A stretch of DNA of 64,000 nucleotides from Arsukibacterium perlucidum DSM 18276 (GTDB lineage: Bacteria; Pseudomonadota; Gammaproteobacteria; Enterobacterales; Alteromonadaceae), in the NCBI RefSeq assembly GCF_000382165.1, contig NZ_KB907708.1:88261-152260 (forward strand). Direction: 5' to 3'. Below are positions 1 to 11,745 of the stretch, piece by piece (the stretch's first letter is position 1; each line of letters begins with the position of its first letter). Under the pieces are notes generated by a model. That model saw only the letters and a program-made list of their open reading frames with translations, did not search any database and had not been told where the DNA came from. The translations under genes and the position numbers were made by a program.

Positions 1-702
1 GGTAAACACCACTTTGCGACCAAGGTTCTGTTCAATTTCCGGCCGGTGCCGATGGCCGAAAAAGCCATAGGCATTCAGACCTACTTCACAAAATGAAGTG
101 CTGAGTGCCGCCTTGCGGCCTGCTCCCGACACCCCACTGGTCGCGTTTATAACAGGGATACACTGCTCAGCCAGCATTTCACCCTTGATCAAGGGTAACA
201 ACGCCAGGGAGCAGGCGGTGGGATAACAACCAGGTACCGAAATTAAATTGCCCGGCGCCTCACTTAACCATTCCATCAGACAATAAACTGCGTCGTTCAG
301 CAGCTGTGGATGCTGATGCTGATAACCATAATATTTAGGATACAACTCTGCCTGCTTGAGCCTAAAGGCACCGGATAAGTCAACCACCACTATGCCAGCG
401 GCCAATAATAAGGGAGTAACCGCTTCACTTGCTTCATGCGGCAACGCCAGGAAAGCGACATCTATTTGCAAAGTGCTGATCCGCTCGTCGAACCAGGGTT
501 CAACCACAATATCAATGGCATTGGTAAAGCGCGGATATAAATTGCTTAATGGCTCGGCAGTGCGGCCAGCAGAAGCAAAAGCATGATCCAGTGAGAAGTA
601 AGGATTAGCAGCCAGCAAGGCACATAACTCAGCACCACTGTAGCCAGCAGCACCGAGTACCGCACTGCGAATTTTTTGATCAGAAGAAGACACTAAAGAC
701 AT
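1..702 (-). CDS. argC: N-acetyl-gamma-glutamyl-phosphate reductase (partial, 3' end beyond window)
   Basis: Third step of arginine synthesis: NADPH-dependent reduction of N-acetylglutamyl-phosphate to the semialdehyde in the cytoplasm. The first 234 codons are visible, reading leftward off the window edge. The N-terminal nucleotide-binding motif GAAGYSGAEL lies at residues 18-27, and the catalytic cysteine is C159 in SVPGCYPTA. The start is the ATG at 702. The promoter region upstream holds a likely ArgR operator. In E. coli argC heads argCBH; the downstream partners lie outside the window. Identification is secure from the motifs; only the C-terminal part is missing. Confidence 0.95.
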   Translation of the reverse strand, partial: MSLVSSSDQKIRSAVLGAAGYSGAELCALLAANPYFSLDHAFASAGRTAEPLSNLYPRFTNAIDIVVEPWFDERISTLQIDVAFLALPHEASEAVTPLLLAAGIVVVDLSGAFRLKQAELYPKYYGYQHQHPQLLNDAVYCLMEWLSEAPGNLISVPGCYPTACSLALLPLIKGEMLAEQCIPVINATSGVSGAGRKAALSTSFCEVGLNAYGFFGHRHRPEIEQNLGRKVVFT

Positions 703-757
703 GTTAACCATTCTCAATTGCAAAACCAGCTAAAAGTTATAGCATAAAACGGTTGCT

Positions 758-822
758 AGTGTAGAACGGCCAACATGCAGAATCAACAATAATTATGCTG
801 TTTTTGTGAATTTTTATCTACT
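758..822 (-). promoter_or_regulatory. argC promoter with paired ARG boxes (ArgR operator)
   Basis: On the minus strand a -35 like TTGATT (786-781) and a -10 like TACACT (763-758) are 17 bp apart. Overlapping the -35 are two 18-bp candidate ARG boxes, 805-822 and 784-801, separated by the usual 3 bp. The first core, TGAATTTTTATCTA, matches TGAATwwwwATTCA at all but two defined positions; the second is weaker (about 6 of 10 defined bases). ArgR bound here would block polymerase, as in enterobacterial argC. The spacing makes the pair believable although the second box is poor. Confidence 0.6.
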
Positions 823-825
823 TTG

Positions 826-3723
826 TCAGATTTCACCACTGTCAGTATTATCATAACTTATTACCGCATTACGACCTGAGTTTTTAGCCCGGTATAGCGC
901 TTTATCTGCATCAATAAGTAGTTGTTTACCATCATTTTTATGCTCCAGCATCGCCACACCTATACTTAAAGTAACAGTTAAATCAGGTACAATGTCAACG
1001 AAGCAGGTATTGGCTATGCATTGACGCAGTCTGTCGCATACTTCTTGTGCTGTTGCCAGTGGCGTATCTGGTAACAAAATAACAAATTCTTCCCCGCCCC
1101 AGCGGGCCAGCGAATCTATATCCCGGCAATGCTGCTGCAAGGTTGCAGCTACCCGCTTTAATACCTCATCACCCACGCTATGTGACCAGTTATCGTTGAC
1201 CTGCTTAAAGTGATCAATATCAAGCAATGCCAGACACAACGGTTCTTGTTGCCGCTTTGCCCTTTTTAACTCATGCTGCATGGCTTCATCAAATGCCCGA
1301 CGGTTAGCCAGGCCGGTTAGTGAATCCAGTCTGGCCAGAGCTGCCAGCTCAGCCGTTTTCTCAGCCACTTGTCGTTTCAATTTCAATTCACTGCGTTTTA
1401 AGCTGGCCAGACGCCAACGCACAGCGGTAATGACTAATGCAGCCAGCGCTAATATTACCAGCAACTGAAACAGTGGCCGCTGCCATAAGTGAGGTGCAAT
1501 GCTAAAAGATACCGACGCCGCGACCGGGCTCCAGCCACCATCGGGATAGGAAGCCGCTACGTTAAAAGTATACTGGCCAGGCGCTAAGTTAGTGTATTGC
1601 ACGTTAACCTGAGTATCCCGCCCTGCCCATTCCTGTTCAAACCCTTCCAGCATAGTGCGGTACTGAATATGCTGCGGCATAATAAAACCCAGACCAGCAT
1701 ATTCCAGCTCTATCCGGCTGGTGCCGGCTGCCAGTTCGATCGGTTGCTGCAGCGAGTATTGCTTGCCATCTGCCACCAGTTTTTCCAGCACCACTGGCGG
1801 TATTACCGCTGAAAAGGAGCTTAACCTGGCCGGTTGCACTTTACTGACGCCAACAGAAGTGGCAACCCAAACAGCGCCATCGCTATGCAAGCTGGCAGCA
1901 GGTGAAGAGCCGCCATTTGCCTGAGCGCTGGCCATACCGTCACTTTCGCCGAATATTTCATAGTTAATCTGGTCACGCCGGCCGTACACGACATCCAGCA
2001 CCTGCTGTCTGCCTAGTCGCAGTACACCCCGGTTAGTGGTTATCCAGAAGTGTTGCTGTTGATCAATAACCAGCTGAAAAAGTTTATCAAAAGGCATACC
2101 ATGACTGCGTCCCACCAGCGCCAGTTGCTCAGTGGCAAGATCAAAAGCTACCAGGCCACGATCTGTGGTCATCCACAGAATACCGGCAGCAGGATCCTCC
2201 ATAAACCCGAATGCATATTCCGCTTGATCCAATACACTGAAATCAAGCTGACGCACCTTGTTGTTCTGCCATACCGATACCCCGGCGCCACTACCTATAA
2301 ATACCCGGCCATCGTCGGTTTGATGCAATGCCATAATAAAGGGAGAAGGCAGCGCTACCGCGTCTACCGGTGTACTAAGCTGACCATTTTTAATTAAACT
2401 TAACCCCTGAGAGGTACCAACCAGCACCGAGCCATCAGGCCTTGGCAAAATAGCACGAACTTCATTCGCTGCCAGGCCATCTTCACTACGATAGTAGGCA
2501 ACTACATTACCTTCAGCGTAATGCAACACGCCATCCGTATAGGTGCCAATCCACAAGCTTTGCTGCTGATCCAGAGCCAGACTGAGCACAGATTGCCCTT
2601 TGGCATGACTTGAGAGGTCAATATTGCGGATAATCCCGCTGCAAATCTGGTCGAGGCCTCTGCTGCTGCCTACATAGACACAATCTGCCTGGTCAGACAT
2701 TACCGTACGAACATAATTATCTGCCAGGCCCTGGTCGCTGGTATAGGTTGTGAAAGGGGCATCGCGCAGACGGAAAACACCGCCGTTAGTGCCAACCCAC
2801 AGGCTTTGCTCTTTATCGCGCAACAATGCCAGCACCCGGTTATTCGGTAATCCCTGCTCGATACTCAGTTGTTCCAGAGTGTTGTTATAAAGCCTGAGTA
2901 AACCGCGGTCGACAGTGCCTATCCATAACATGCCCGACGCTTCCGGCAACAAGGTAGCGACCGGCACGTTAGCCAATAATTCTGTCAGTTGTTGGTTACT
3001 AAGCTGAAACAAACCGCGTTCAGTACCAATCAGCAACTGTTGCTGCTTGTCGGCAGCCAGAGCAAATACCGGAGAGGTCAGCTGCTCAGCAAATTGCTGA
3101 GAAAGTGTCAGGTTAGTGTCAATTAATGCCAGGCCAGCTGCGGTTCCTATCCAAATCTGGCCTGTACTATCTTCAAACAAACTATGGACCGCATTGGCAG
3201 GTAAACCGTTATCTTCAGTAAACTGGCGCCGGCTGCCATCCGGCGCCTGCATAACAACCCCTTCACCCTCGGTTGCCAGCCAAAGCCGCTGCTGGCTGTC
3301 CACCATAGCTTTGTTTATCAAGACGCCCAGTGGCGGATAACTTTGCCATTGATGTCCCTTTACCCGTGCAATGCCCCCCCGTGAACCGGCCACCAGCAGA
3401 TCGCCATTAGCTGCAACACTTAACGTCCGGATCCCAGAGTCAGGTAAGCCGGTTTCAGTGCTGCGCTCAAAAATATCGAACTGACGACCATTAAAACGGG
3501 CGACACCTTCCCAGGTTGCAAACCACAGGTAACCATCAGGTGTCTGGGCAATAGCATTAACTGTGTTGTGAGGTAAGCCGTGGACGGTAGTCCAGCTTTC
3601 GCTGAAGTAGTTATCAAGGCTGACAATGTCATTGTCTGTCGCGATTACGGGTGTAACCAGCAATCCAAACAGTAACCACAGCAGGCTATATGCACAGCAT
3701 CGGTAAACAGTTAACAACGGCAT
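826..3723 (-). CDS. Beta-propeller (Reg_prop/Y_Y_Y) sensor diguanylate cyclase
   Basis: A 965-residue membrane sensor making cyclic di-GMP. It has an N-terminal hydrophobic signal/anchor, then many ligand-binding 'two-component regulator propeller' repeats (recurring xxxLWIGTxxGL-type units, about residues 30-640), a Y_Y_Y domain, a membrane helix (about 745-770), a short coiled coil and a C-terminal GGDEF domain (about 800-960). The cyclase looks active: the motif is GGEEF, DIDHFKQVND is intact, and RDID five residues before GGEEF fits an RxxD inhibitory site. The sensor part should be periplasmic. I chose the ATG at 3723, preceded by AGGGA, over an in-frame TTG at 3741. Transcribed alone, between metF and argC. 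Ligand unknown. Confidence 0.9.
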   Translation of the reverse strand: MPLLTVYRCCAYSLLWLLFGLLVTPVIATDNDIVSLDNYFSESWTTVHGLPHNTVNAIAQTPDGYLWFATWEGVARFNGRQFDIFERSTETGLPDSGIRTLSVAANGDLLVAGSRGGIARVKGHQWQSYPPLGVLINKAMVDSQQRLWLATEGEGVVMQAPDGSRRQFTEDNGLPANAVHSLFEDSTGQIWIGTAAGLALIDTNLTLSQQFAEQLTSPVFALAADKQQQLLIGTERGLFQLSNQQLTELLANVPVATLLPEASGMLWIGTVDRGLLRLYNNTLEQLSIEQGLPNNRVLALLRDKEQSLWVGTNGGVFRLRDAPFTTYTSDQGLADNYVRTVMSDQADCVYVGSSRGLDQICSGIIRNIDLSSHAKGQSVLSLALDQQQSLWIGTYTDGVLHYAEGNVVAYYRSEDGLAANEVRAILPRPDGSVLVGTSQGLSLIKNGQLSTPVDAVALPSPFIMALHQTDDGRVFIGSGAGVSVWQNNKVRQLDFSVLDQAEYAFGFMEDPAAGILWMTTDRGLVAFDLATEQLALVGRSHGMPFDKLFQLVIDQQQHFWITTNRGVLRLGRQQVLDVVYGRRDQINYEIFGESDGMASAQANGGSSPAASLHSDGAVWVATSVGVSKVQPARLSSFSAVIPPVVLEKLVADGKQYSLQQPIELAAGTSRIELEYAGLGFIMPQHIQYRTMLEGFEQEWAGRDTQVNVQYTNLAPGQYTFNVAASYPDGGWSPVAASVSFSIAPHLWQRPLFQLLVILALAALVITAVRWRLASLKRSELKLKRQVAEKTAELAALARLDSLTGLANRRAFDEAMQHELKRAKRQQEPLCLALLDIDHFKQVNDNWSHSVGDEVLKRVAATLQQHCRDIDSLARWGGEEFVILLPDTPLATAQEVCDRLRQCIANTCFVDIVPDLTVTLSIGVAMLEHKNDGKQLLIDADKALYRAKNSGRNAVISYDNTDSGEI

Positions 3724-3812
3724 GGCCAATCCCTGTCTCAAGAAAGCACAACTTGCATCCGCAAGATTACCGCTTTTGCCAATATTTGGGAAGCCTGATT
3801 AAACAGCGGTTA

Positions 3813-7128
<3,316 letters not shown>

Positions 7129-7134
7129 CTTTAT

Positions 7135-8409
7135 TTACCAAAATGCTGTTAAAGCCGGGTTTAGCCGGAATTGCTGGTCGGCTGAGCCCTTCAAGGCATT
7201 ACCGCTGGCAACCCGATCAGCGTTGTTATTACGGTGCGGGGTATTAAGCCAATTTGCTACTGCAATAAAGCCAGCTTGTAAGTCGGCGATTAAATCTGCC
7301 GGGGCTTCAATTCCTACCGACAACCGAATTAGTGTCGGGCCAATACCTGCAGTTTGCTGTGCTGGTGCATCCATCGAAGCATGAGTCATTGAACCCGGAT
7401 GGCAAATCAGGCTTTCAATGCCCCCTAATGACTGGGCCAGGGTAAATAATTGCAGGCTGGCAAAAAATACCGGTAAGGCTTCGGCCGGCGCAGCTAAATC
7501 AAAGCTGCACATTGCCCCAAAGCCCTTTTGTTGCGCCTTGGCGATGGCATGGCCCGGGTGGTCCGGCAAACCCGGGTAATACAATTTGCAGACCAGTGGC
7601 TGACGCTGCAAAAAACTGACCAGTTCAGCCGTATTTTGTTGTTGTAACTGCAACCGTGGCACCAGTGTGCGCAGACCGCGCAACGTCATATAGCTGTCAA
7701 AAGCAGGTCCGGTTACCCCTAAACAATTAGCCCACCATTTCAGTTCATCACCAATTGCGGGGTCTTTAGCTACCAGCACACCGCCAACAATGTCGCTGTG
7801 GCCATTAATATACTTAGTGGTGGAGTGCACCACGATATCGGCGCCTAACAGCAGCGGCTGTTGCAATACCGGCGATAAAAAAGTGTTGTCGACCACAACT
7901 TTAGCTTGCAAACCTGCAGCCAACTGACAAACAGCCTTAACATCGGTAATTTGCAGTAAGGGGTTGCTCGGCGTTTCCAGCCAGATCATTGCCGGCTTTG
8001 CCGCCCTGATTTTTTCAGCCCAGCCGGTATCCTGAAAATTGATGATCACCAGCTTAAAAGCCTGTTTGCGCTGGGCCAGATTAGTGAACAAACGATAACT
8101 GCCGCCGTAGCAATCATGCGGGATCACCAGGGTATCGTCTGGCCCCAATAGTTGCAGCGCCAGCAAACAAGCCGACATGCCACTACCGGTTACTATCGCC
8201 CGCGCACCTTGTTCTAACTGACATAACGCATCAGCCAGGGTATCGCGGGTAGGATTGTTGGAGCGTGAGTAATCATATTGGCCGGGTTGTTTAAAAGCCG
8301 GTAACTCGTATGTTGAAGTTAAATATAAAGGTGGGGTAACCGCCCCAAACGCCGTATCCTGAGCAATACCGGCCCGGGCAGTAATGGTTGCAGCAGCTGA
8401 ATGAGACAT
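7135..8409 (-). CDS. metB: Cystathionine gamma-synthase with a C-terminal extension
   Basis: PLP enzyme joining cysteine and an activated homoserine to form cystathionine. The Cys/Met-metabolism fold is plain: YDYSRSNNPTRD (about 45-56), the PLP lysine K199 in HSTTKYINGHSD, and SLGGIESLICHPGSMTHAS near the end. The protein is 424 aa, whereas E. coli MetB is 386. The family core appears to stop near LIADLQAGFIAVAN; about 38 more residues follow, with no recognised domain. First gene of metBLF, divergent from metJ with MetJ operators between. The close relative cystathionine beta-lyase is less likely given the neighbours. Confidence 0.95.
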   Translation of the reverse strand: MSHSAAATITARAGIAQDTAFGAVTPPLYLTSTYELPAFKQPGQYDYSRSNNPTRDTLADALCQLEQGARAIVTGSGMSACLLALQLLGPDDTLVIPHDCYGGSYRLFTNLAQRKQAFKLVIINFQDTGWAEKIRAAKPAMIWLETPSNPLLQITDVKAVCQLAAGLQAKVVVDNTFLSPVLQQPLLLGADIVVHSTTKYINGHSDIVGGVLVAKDPAIGDELKWWANCLGVTGPAFDSYMTLRGLRTLVPRLQLQQQNTAELVSFLQRQPLVCKLYYPGLPDHPGHAIAKAQQKGFGAMCSFDLAAPAEALPVFFASLQLFTLAQSLGGIESLICHPGSMTHASMDAPAQQTAGIGPTLIRLSVGIEAPADLIADLQAGFIAVANWLNTPHRNNNADRVASGNALKGSADQQFRLNPALTAFW

Positions 8410-8436
8410 AACGGCACCTTGTAGATTTTTACTTTT

Positions 8437-8498
8437 GGATGTTTAGACGTCTAAAAGTATATCTATCAAAAATTGGATGTCAAACCATTTAGCCGTCT
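8437..8498. promoter_or_regulatory. MetJ operator (tandem MET boxes) between metB and metJ
   Basis: MetJ binds tandem 8-bp boxes of consensus AGACGTCT. A perfect box is at 8445-8452, flanked in register by weaker boxes GGATGTTT (8437-8444) and AAAAGTAT (8453-8460). A second cluster has AGCCGTCT (8491-8498, 7 of 8), with a degenerate in-register box GGATGTCA two units to the left (8475-8482). One cluster lies close to metB, the other towards metJ, so both divergent promoters can be repressed by MetJ with S-adenosylmethionine, as in E. coli. Confidence 0.85.
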
Positions 8499-8606
8499 AT
8501 AATGATTATTTGTTGCTCTCTATTGGACATGGCAGGATAAAAAGTTAGAATTTGTCAGCTGCGCGAGCAAATACGAATAACCATTATAAATAACTAAGGT
8601 ACCCTT

Positions 8607-8942
8607 ATGGCTAAATGGAATGGCGAATACATCCATCCTTATGCGGAACATGGTAAAAAGTCAGAACAAGTAAAAAAAATTACCGTTTCCATTCCGCTTA
8701 ATGTTTTAAAAGTATTAACCGATGAGCGCACCCGCCGCCAGGTCAACAACCTGCGCCATGCCACTAACAGTGAATTGTTATGCGAAGCGTTTTTGCATGC
8801 CTTTACCGGCCAGCCATTGCCGGCTGATGAAGACTTACGTAAAGATAATCCACACCAAATCCCGGCCGAAGTACGGCAAATTCTGACCAGCATGGGTAAA
8901 CCTATCCCGGTAATTATTGAAGCCGATACCACCGAAGAATAA
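8607..8942 (+). CDS. metJ: Methionine regulon repressor MetJ
   Basis: Ribbon-helix-helix repressor that uses S-adenosylmethionine as co-repressor. The first two thirds are almost identical to E. coli Met[21 protein letters not shown] is the beta-strand region, followed by [20 protein letters not shown] and [15 protein letters not shown]. Length is 111 aa against 104-105; the C-terminal third diverges, as is usual. It faces metBLF across the operators and should repress itself and that operon. A strong terminator follows. Confidence 0.98.
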   Translation: MAKWNGEYIHPYAEHGKKSEQVKKITVSIPLNVLKVLTDERTRRQVNNLRHATNSELLCEAFLHAFTGQPLPADEDLRKDNPHQIPAEVRQILTSMGKPIPVIIEADTTEE

Positions 8943-8970
8943 GCCTGGCAATATCAGCTCTAATTGAATA

Positions 8971-8992
8971 AACCGCCTGAGGGCGGTTTTTT
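8971..8992 (+). terminator. Rho-independent terminator after metJ
   Basis: AACCGCC-TGAG-GGCGGTT hairpin followed by a run of T, 28 bp after the metJ stop. Confidence 0.9.
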
Positions 8993-9024
8993 ATCGCAAA
9001 AAAAGTTTTGAAACGCAGCAAACG

Positions 9025-9672
9025 TTAATTGATAAGGCCAAGCTCCAGTGCCAGCAAGACGGCCCGGGTTCGGTCACGCACCCCGAGCTTGGCCAGAATG
9101 GCGGAACACTGGTTTTTCACCGTTCCTTCCGATTTATACAATGCAGTCGCAATTTCCTTGTTGCTGTAACCCGCCGCCATTAATTGCAGAATTTCCAGCT
9201 CTTTGTCACTCAGCGGCTCCAGCTGGGCGGGCATGCTGAAACCCGCATCGCTGGTTTGCCGGATACTACCAAGTAAGCGCTCGGTAATATTGGGGGCAAA
9301 CCAGCTACCGCCGCCAGCCAGAGTTGCGATCGCCTGCACCAGGGTCTCTAATGACACATCTTTCAATAAAAAGCCCCGTGCACCATAAGAGATACTCTGT
9401 AACACCAGCTCATGTTCATCGAAAGTGGTCAGGATCAATACCGGCGTGCTGACCCCGGCCTGCTTTAGTGACGCCAGGGTTTGCACCCCGTTCATCACCG
9501 GCATGGACAGATCCAGTAAAATAACGTCTGGTTGCAACTGTGAGCAGGCTTTGAGCACACCGGAACCATCAACACACTCACCCACTACCACGACTTTTCC
9601 AGATAGCCCAAGCAAACTTTTAATACCGTCGCGGATCAGTTTCTGATCATCAACCAGCAATACTTTATGCAT
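9025..9672 (-). CDS. NarL/LuxR-family response regulator
   Basis: A 215-residue DNA-binding response regulator. The receiver domain (residues 3-118) has the acidic pocket DD and phospho-acceptor D54 in ILLDLSMP, followed by TTFDEHE and the KD lysine region. The C-terminal LuxR-type helix-turn-helix (about 150-212) carries ELEILQLMAAGYSNKEIATAL and SEGTVKNQCSAILAKLGV. I chose the ATG at 9672, with GAGAG five bases upstream, over the GTG at 9678. It overlaps the end of the sensor kinase gene, so the two are translationally coupled. Its target is unknown; the perfect inverted repeat at 10845-10879 is the natural candidate. Confidence 0.93.
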   Translation of the reverse strand: MHKVLLVDDQKLIRDGIKSLLGLSGKVVVVGECVDGSGVLKACSQLQPDVILLDLSMPVMNGVQTLASLKQAGVSTPVLILTTFDEHELVLQSISYGARGFLLKDVSLETLVQAIATLAGGGSWFAPNITERLLGSIRQTSDAGFSMPAQLEPLSDKELEILQLMAAGYSNKEIATALYKSEGTVKNQCSAILAKLGVRDRTRAVLLALELGLIN

Positions 9673-10807
9673 TGTCACTCTCTTTGTATGGAAGCTTAAT
9701 GGTTAACTGCATTGCCTGGTTATGATTGCCAAGCACCAAACTGCCCTTGCACTCAGCTAACCGCTCCTGCATGCCGGTAATACCGTTACCTGGTTGCCAG
9801 CGTGGTGTCAGGCTGCCATTATCATAAATTACTATTTGTAGCTGTGGTTGTGTTACCTCCGCTTCAATAGTCACTTCGCTGGCACCACTGTGTTTTAAGC
9901 TGTTACTTAACGCTTCTTGCACAATACAAAGCAGATGCTGGGCTTGTGCCAGATCATTGAGCATAATATCAGACGGAATATCCAGCTTTACCTGAAGCTG
10001 CATTGGCACTAACCGGGTTAAGCCGCCCAGTGCATCCAGTAAACTGACATCAGCATACTGGCGCATAGTACTGACGGCATCGCGAACATCTGACAACAAT
10101 AGTTTCGCCAGCTGATGGCATTTATCAACCTGCACTTTTGCCTCACCGTCGGTTAAATGGCTGGCGACCTGCAATTGAATAGTCAGGGCTGTTAAATGGT
10201 GACCAACCAGATCATGCAAATTACGGGCAATCCGGGTGCGTTCACTCTGGCGCGACGCTGCCTGCAGCAATTGCTGGGTGGCCAGCAGCTGCTGATGTTT
10301 TTGCTCCAGCTCATCTTTGGCATTCTCAGCATCGCTTCTGGTACTTTGCACCATTACCGCAAATAAATGAAAGCAGCCATACAACAGCGCTGTTATCCAG
10401 ACCGCCCGACCACCTTGCCAGGCCACCAGCCCAAACCAGACCACCACCACTGCTATCGTCAGCAGCAGTGCCGGCCCGGTGCGCATAACAAAAGGCAGCA
10501 TCGCAGCCCAGATGATGGTGAGGATAGACAGAAACTCAAAATTGCGCGCCGGTGTTAACCATAACAAACCGAAAGCCACCAACAACTGCAGCACCAAAAA
10601 ATGACTGCCAAACTGCCCCTGCAACGTAAAGCGGCCTTGTTCGCGGGTCAGCAACCAGAATAAGCCACCATAAGCCAGAAATAATATATGCAACGCTAAG
10701 CTGCCATATGTTGCCGCTGTTTTCTGCAAAATATACAGACTTATGCCATATACCATCAGCCAGGTTAACAAGCCGGCCAGGGTGGCAAAATCAATTTTTG
10801 TTTTCAT
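9665..10807 (-). CDS. Membrane sensor histidine kinase (HisKA_3, NarL-pair partner)
   Basis: 380 aa. Residues 8-150 form about five or six membrane helices without an obvious extracytoplasmic domain. A coiled coil follows (160-190), then a HisKA_3 dimerisation domain with phospho-acceptor H198 in RNLHDLVGHHLTAL, and a short HATPase_c domain ending in GNGITGMQERL. The architecture resembles DesK-type kinases, which sense membrane or envelope state; that comparison is by architecture only. The pair is transcribed leftward, divergent from a DUF2306-like membrane protein. Confidence 0.92.
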   Translation of the reverse strand: MKTKIDFATLAGLLTWLMVYGISLYILQKTAATYGSLALHILFLAYGGLFWLLTREQGRFTLQGQFGSHFLVLQLLVAFGLLWLTPARNFEFLSILTIIWAAMLPFVMRTGPALLLTIAVVVVWFGLVAWQGGRAVWITALLYGCFHLFAVMVQSTRSDAENAKDELEQKHQQLLATQQLLQAASRQSERTRIARNLHDLVGHHLTALTIQLQVASHLTDGEAKVQVDKCHQLAKLLLSDVRDAVSTMRQYADVSLLDALGGLTRLVPMQLQVKLDIPSDIMLNDLAQAQHLLCIVQEALSNSLKHSGASEVTIEAEVTQPQLQIVIYDNGSLTPRWQPGNGITGMQERLAECKGSLVLGNHNQAMQLTIKLPYKESDNA

Positions 10808-10844
10808 TCTGTCATTATGCGGGGTAAATCATTAACTGCAATAG

Positions 10845-10879
10845 GCCAGAAGTCACAGTACAAAATCCTGACTTCTGGC
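10845..10879. promoter_or_regulatory. Perfect 11-bp inverted repeat in a divergent promoter region
   Basis: GCCAGAAGTCA (10845-10855) is repeated exactly in inverted orientation as TGACTTCTGGC (10869-10879), with a 13-bp spacer. It lies between the start of the sensor kinase (10807, leftward) and the DUF2306-like gene (10937, rightward). The arms are not followed by a T-run, so a terminator is unlikely. An operator for the adjacent LuxR-type regulator is the simplest reading. Confidence 0.6.
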
Positions 10880-10936
10880 ACCTGCCTTGGCAACTTGCCT
10901 GGCGTAAGCTGGCAACATTAACCAAGGAGGCTGACC

Positions 10937-11695
10937 ATGTTAGTTATTCACACCACATTGTTGTATCTGCATATTGCGCTTGGCGCGATAGCGCTGCTGT
11001 TATTCTGGCTGCCCATCGTTGCCCGTAAAGGTGGCAAGCTGCATATTGCTGCCGGCAAGGCTTTTTACACTATTATGCTGGTTGTTGCCGGTTCCGGCAT
11101 AATAATGACCCTGATTGGCTTAGCTGATCCTGTCGGTATTTACATCAATAGCAGACAACTGACTCCTGAGCAGATTGAAAGCATGATGCTCTGGCGCATC
11201 CCTTTCACTTACTTTTTACTGCTGCTCAGCCTGCTGACCTGGGTAACGGTGCGTCATGCCATCGGTGTACTGCGCGCTAAAGCTAATCGCATTATGCTGC
11301 GCAACTGGCGCTATCAGGGGCCCGTATTTATGATGTTTCCGGTTGCCTTATTCGTTGGCTGGCAAGGGATAAGTATTGCTATGCCGTTACTAATAATTTT
11401 TGCTGTTGTCAGTCTGATCTCAGCAACCACCATTAGTACCTATGTTTATCGGGCTGAGATAAAGCCCAGGGCCTGGATTATTGAACACTTCAGTGCCATG
11501 GTAGGTGCCGGTATTGCAGTTTATACCGCCTTCTTTGCTGCAGGCGGACGTCGGCTGTTATCACAATGGCTGCCGGGTGAATGGCAAATAGTCAGCTGGC
11601 TGGCAGCACCGGTTATTGGCCTGACCATACTTGCCACCCTGAGCGGTTATTACAAGCGTAAATATAAGGTGCAACACAACAAAGCTTTACAATAA
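10937..11695 (+). CDS. DUF2306-like integral membrane protein
   Basis: 252 aa with about seven hydrophobic helices. The start YLHIALGAIALLLFWLPI, then GGKLHIAAGKAFYTIML, resembles DUF2306-type membrane proteins, in which a histidine after a small-residue stretch recurs. No catalytic motif is visible and function is unknown. The ATG has a near-perfect AAGGAGG ribosome site. A short-chain dehydrogenase gene follows 50 bp downstream on the same strand, so the two may be co-transcribed. It is divergent from the two-component pair and shares its promoter region with the inverted repeat. Confidence 0.75.
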   Translation: MLVIHTTLLYLHIALGAIALLLFWLPIVARKGGKLHIAAGKAFYTIMLVVAGSGIIMTLIGLADPVGIYINSRQLTPEQIESMMLWRIPFTYFLLLLSLLTWVTVRHAIGVLRAKANRIMLRNWRYQGPVFMMFPVALFVGWQGISIAMPLLIIFAVVSLISATTISTYVYRAEIKPRAWIIEHFSAMVGAGIAVYTAFFAAGGRRLLSQWLPGEWQIVSWLAAPVIGLTILATLSGYYKRKYKVQHNKALQ

Positions 11696-11745
11696 CCTCC
11701 GGGCTGGCTTAATGTCCCAGACAATGCTGACCAGGGACAATAACA

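Noticed and set aside
2050..2397. Open frame opposite the propeller cyclase gene
   Set aside because: No ribosome site or recognisable protein; the opposite strand encodes clear repeat units.
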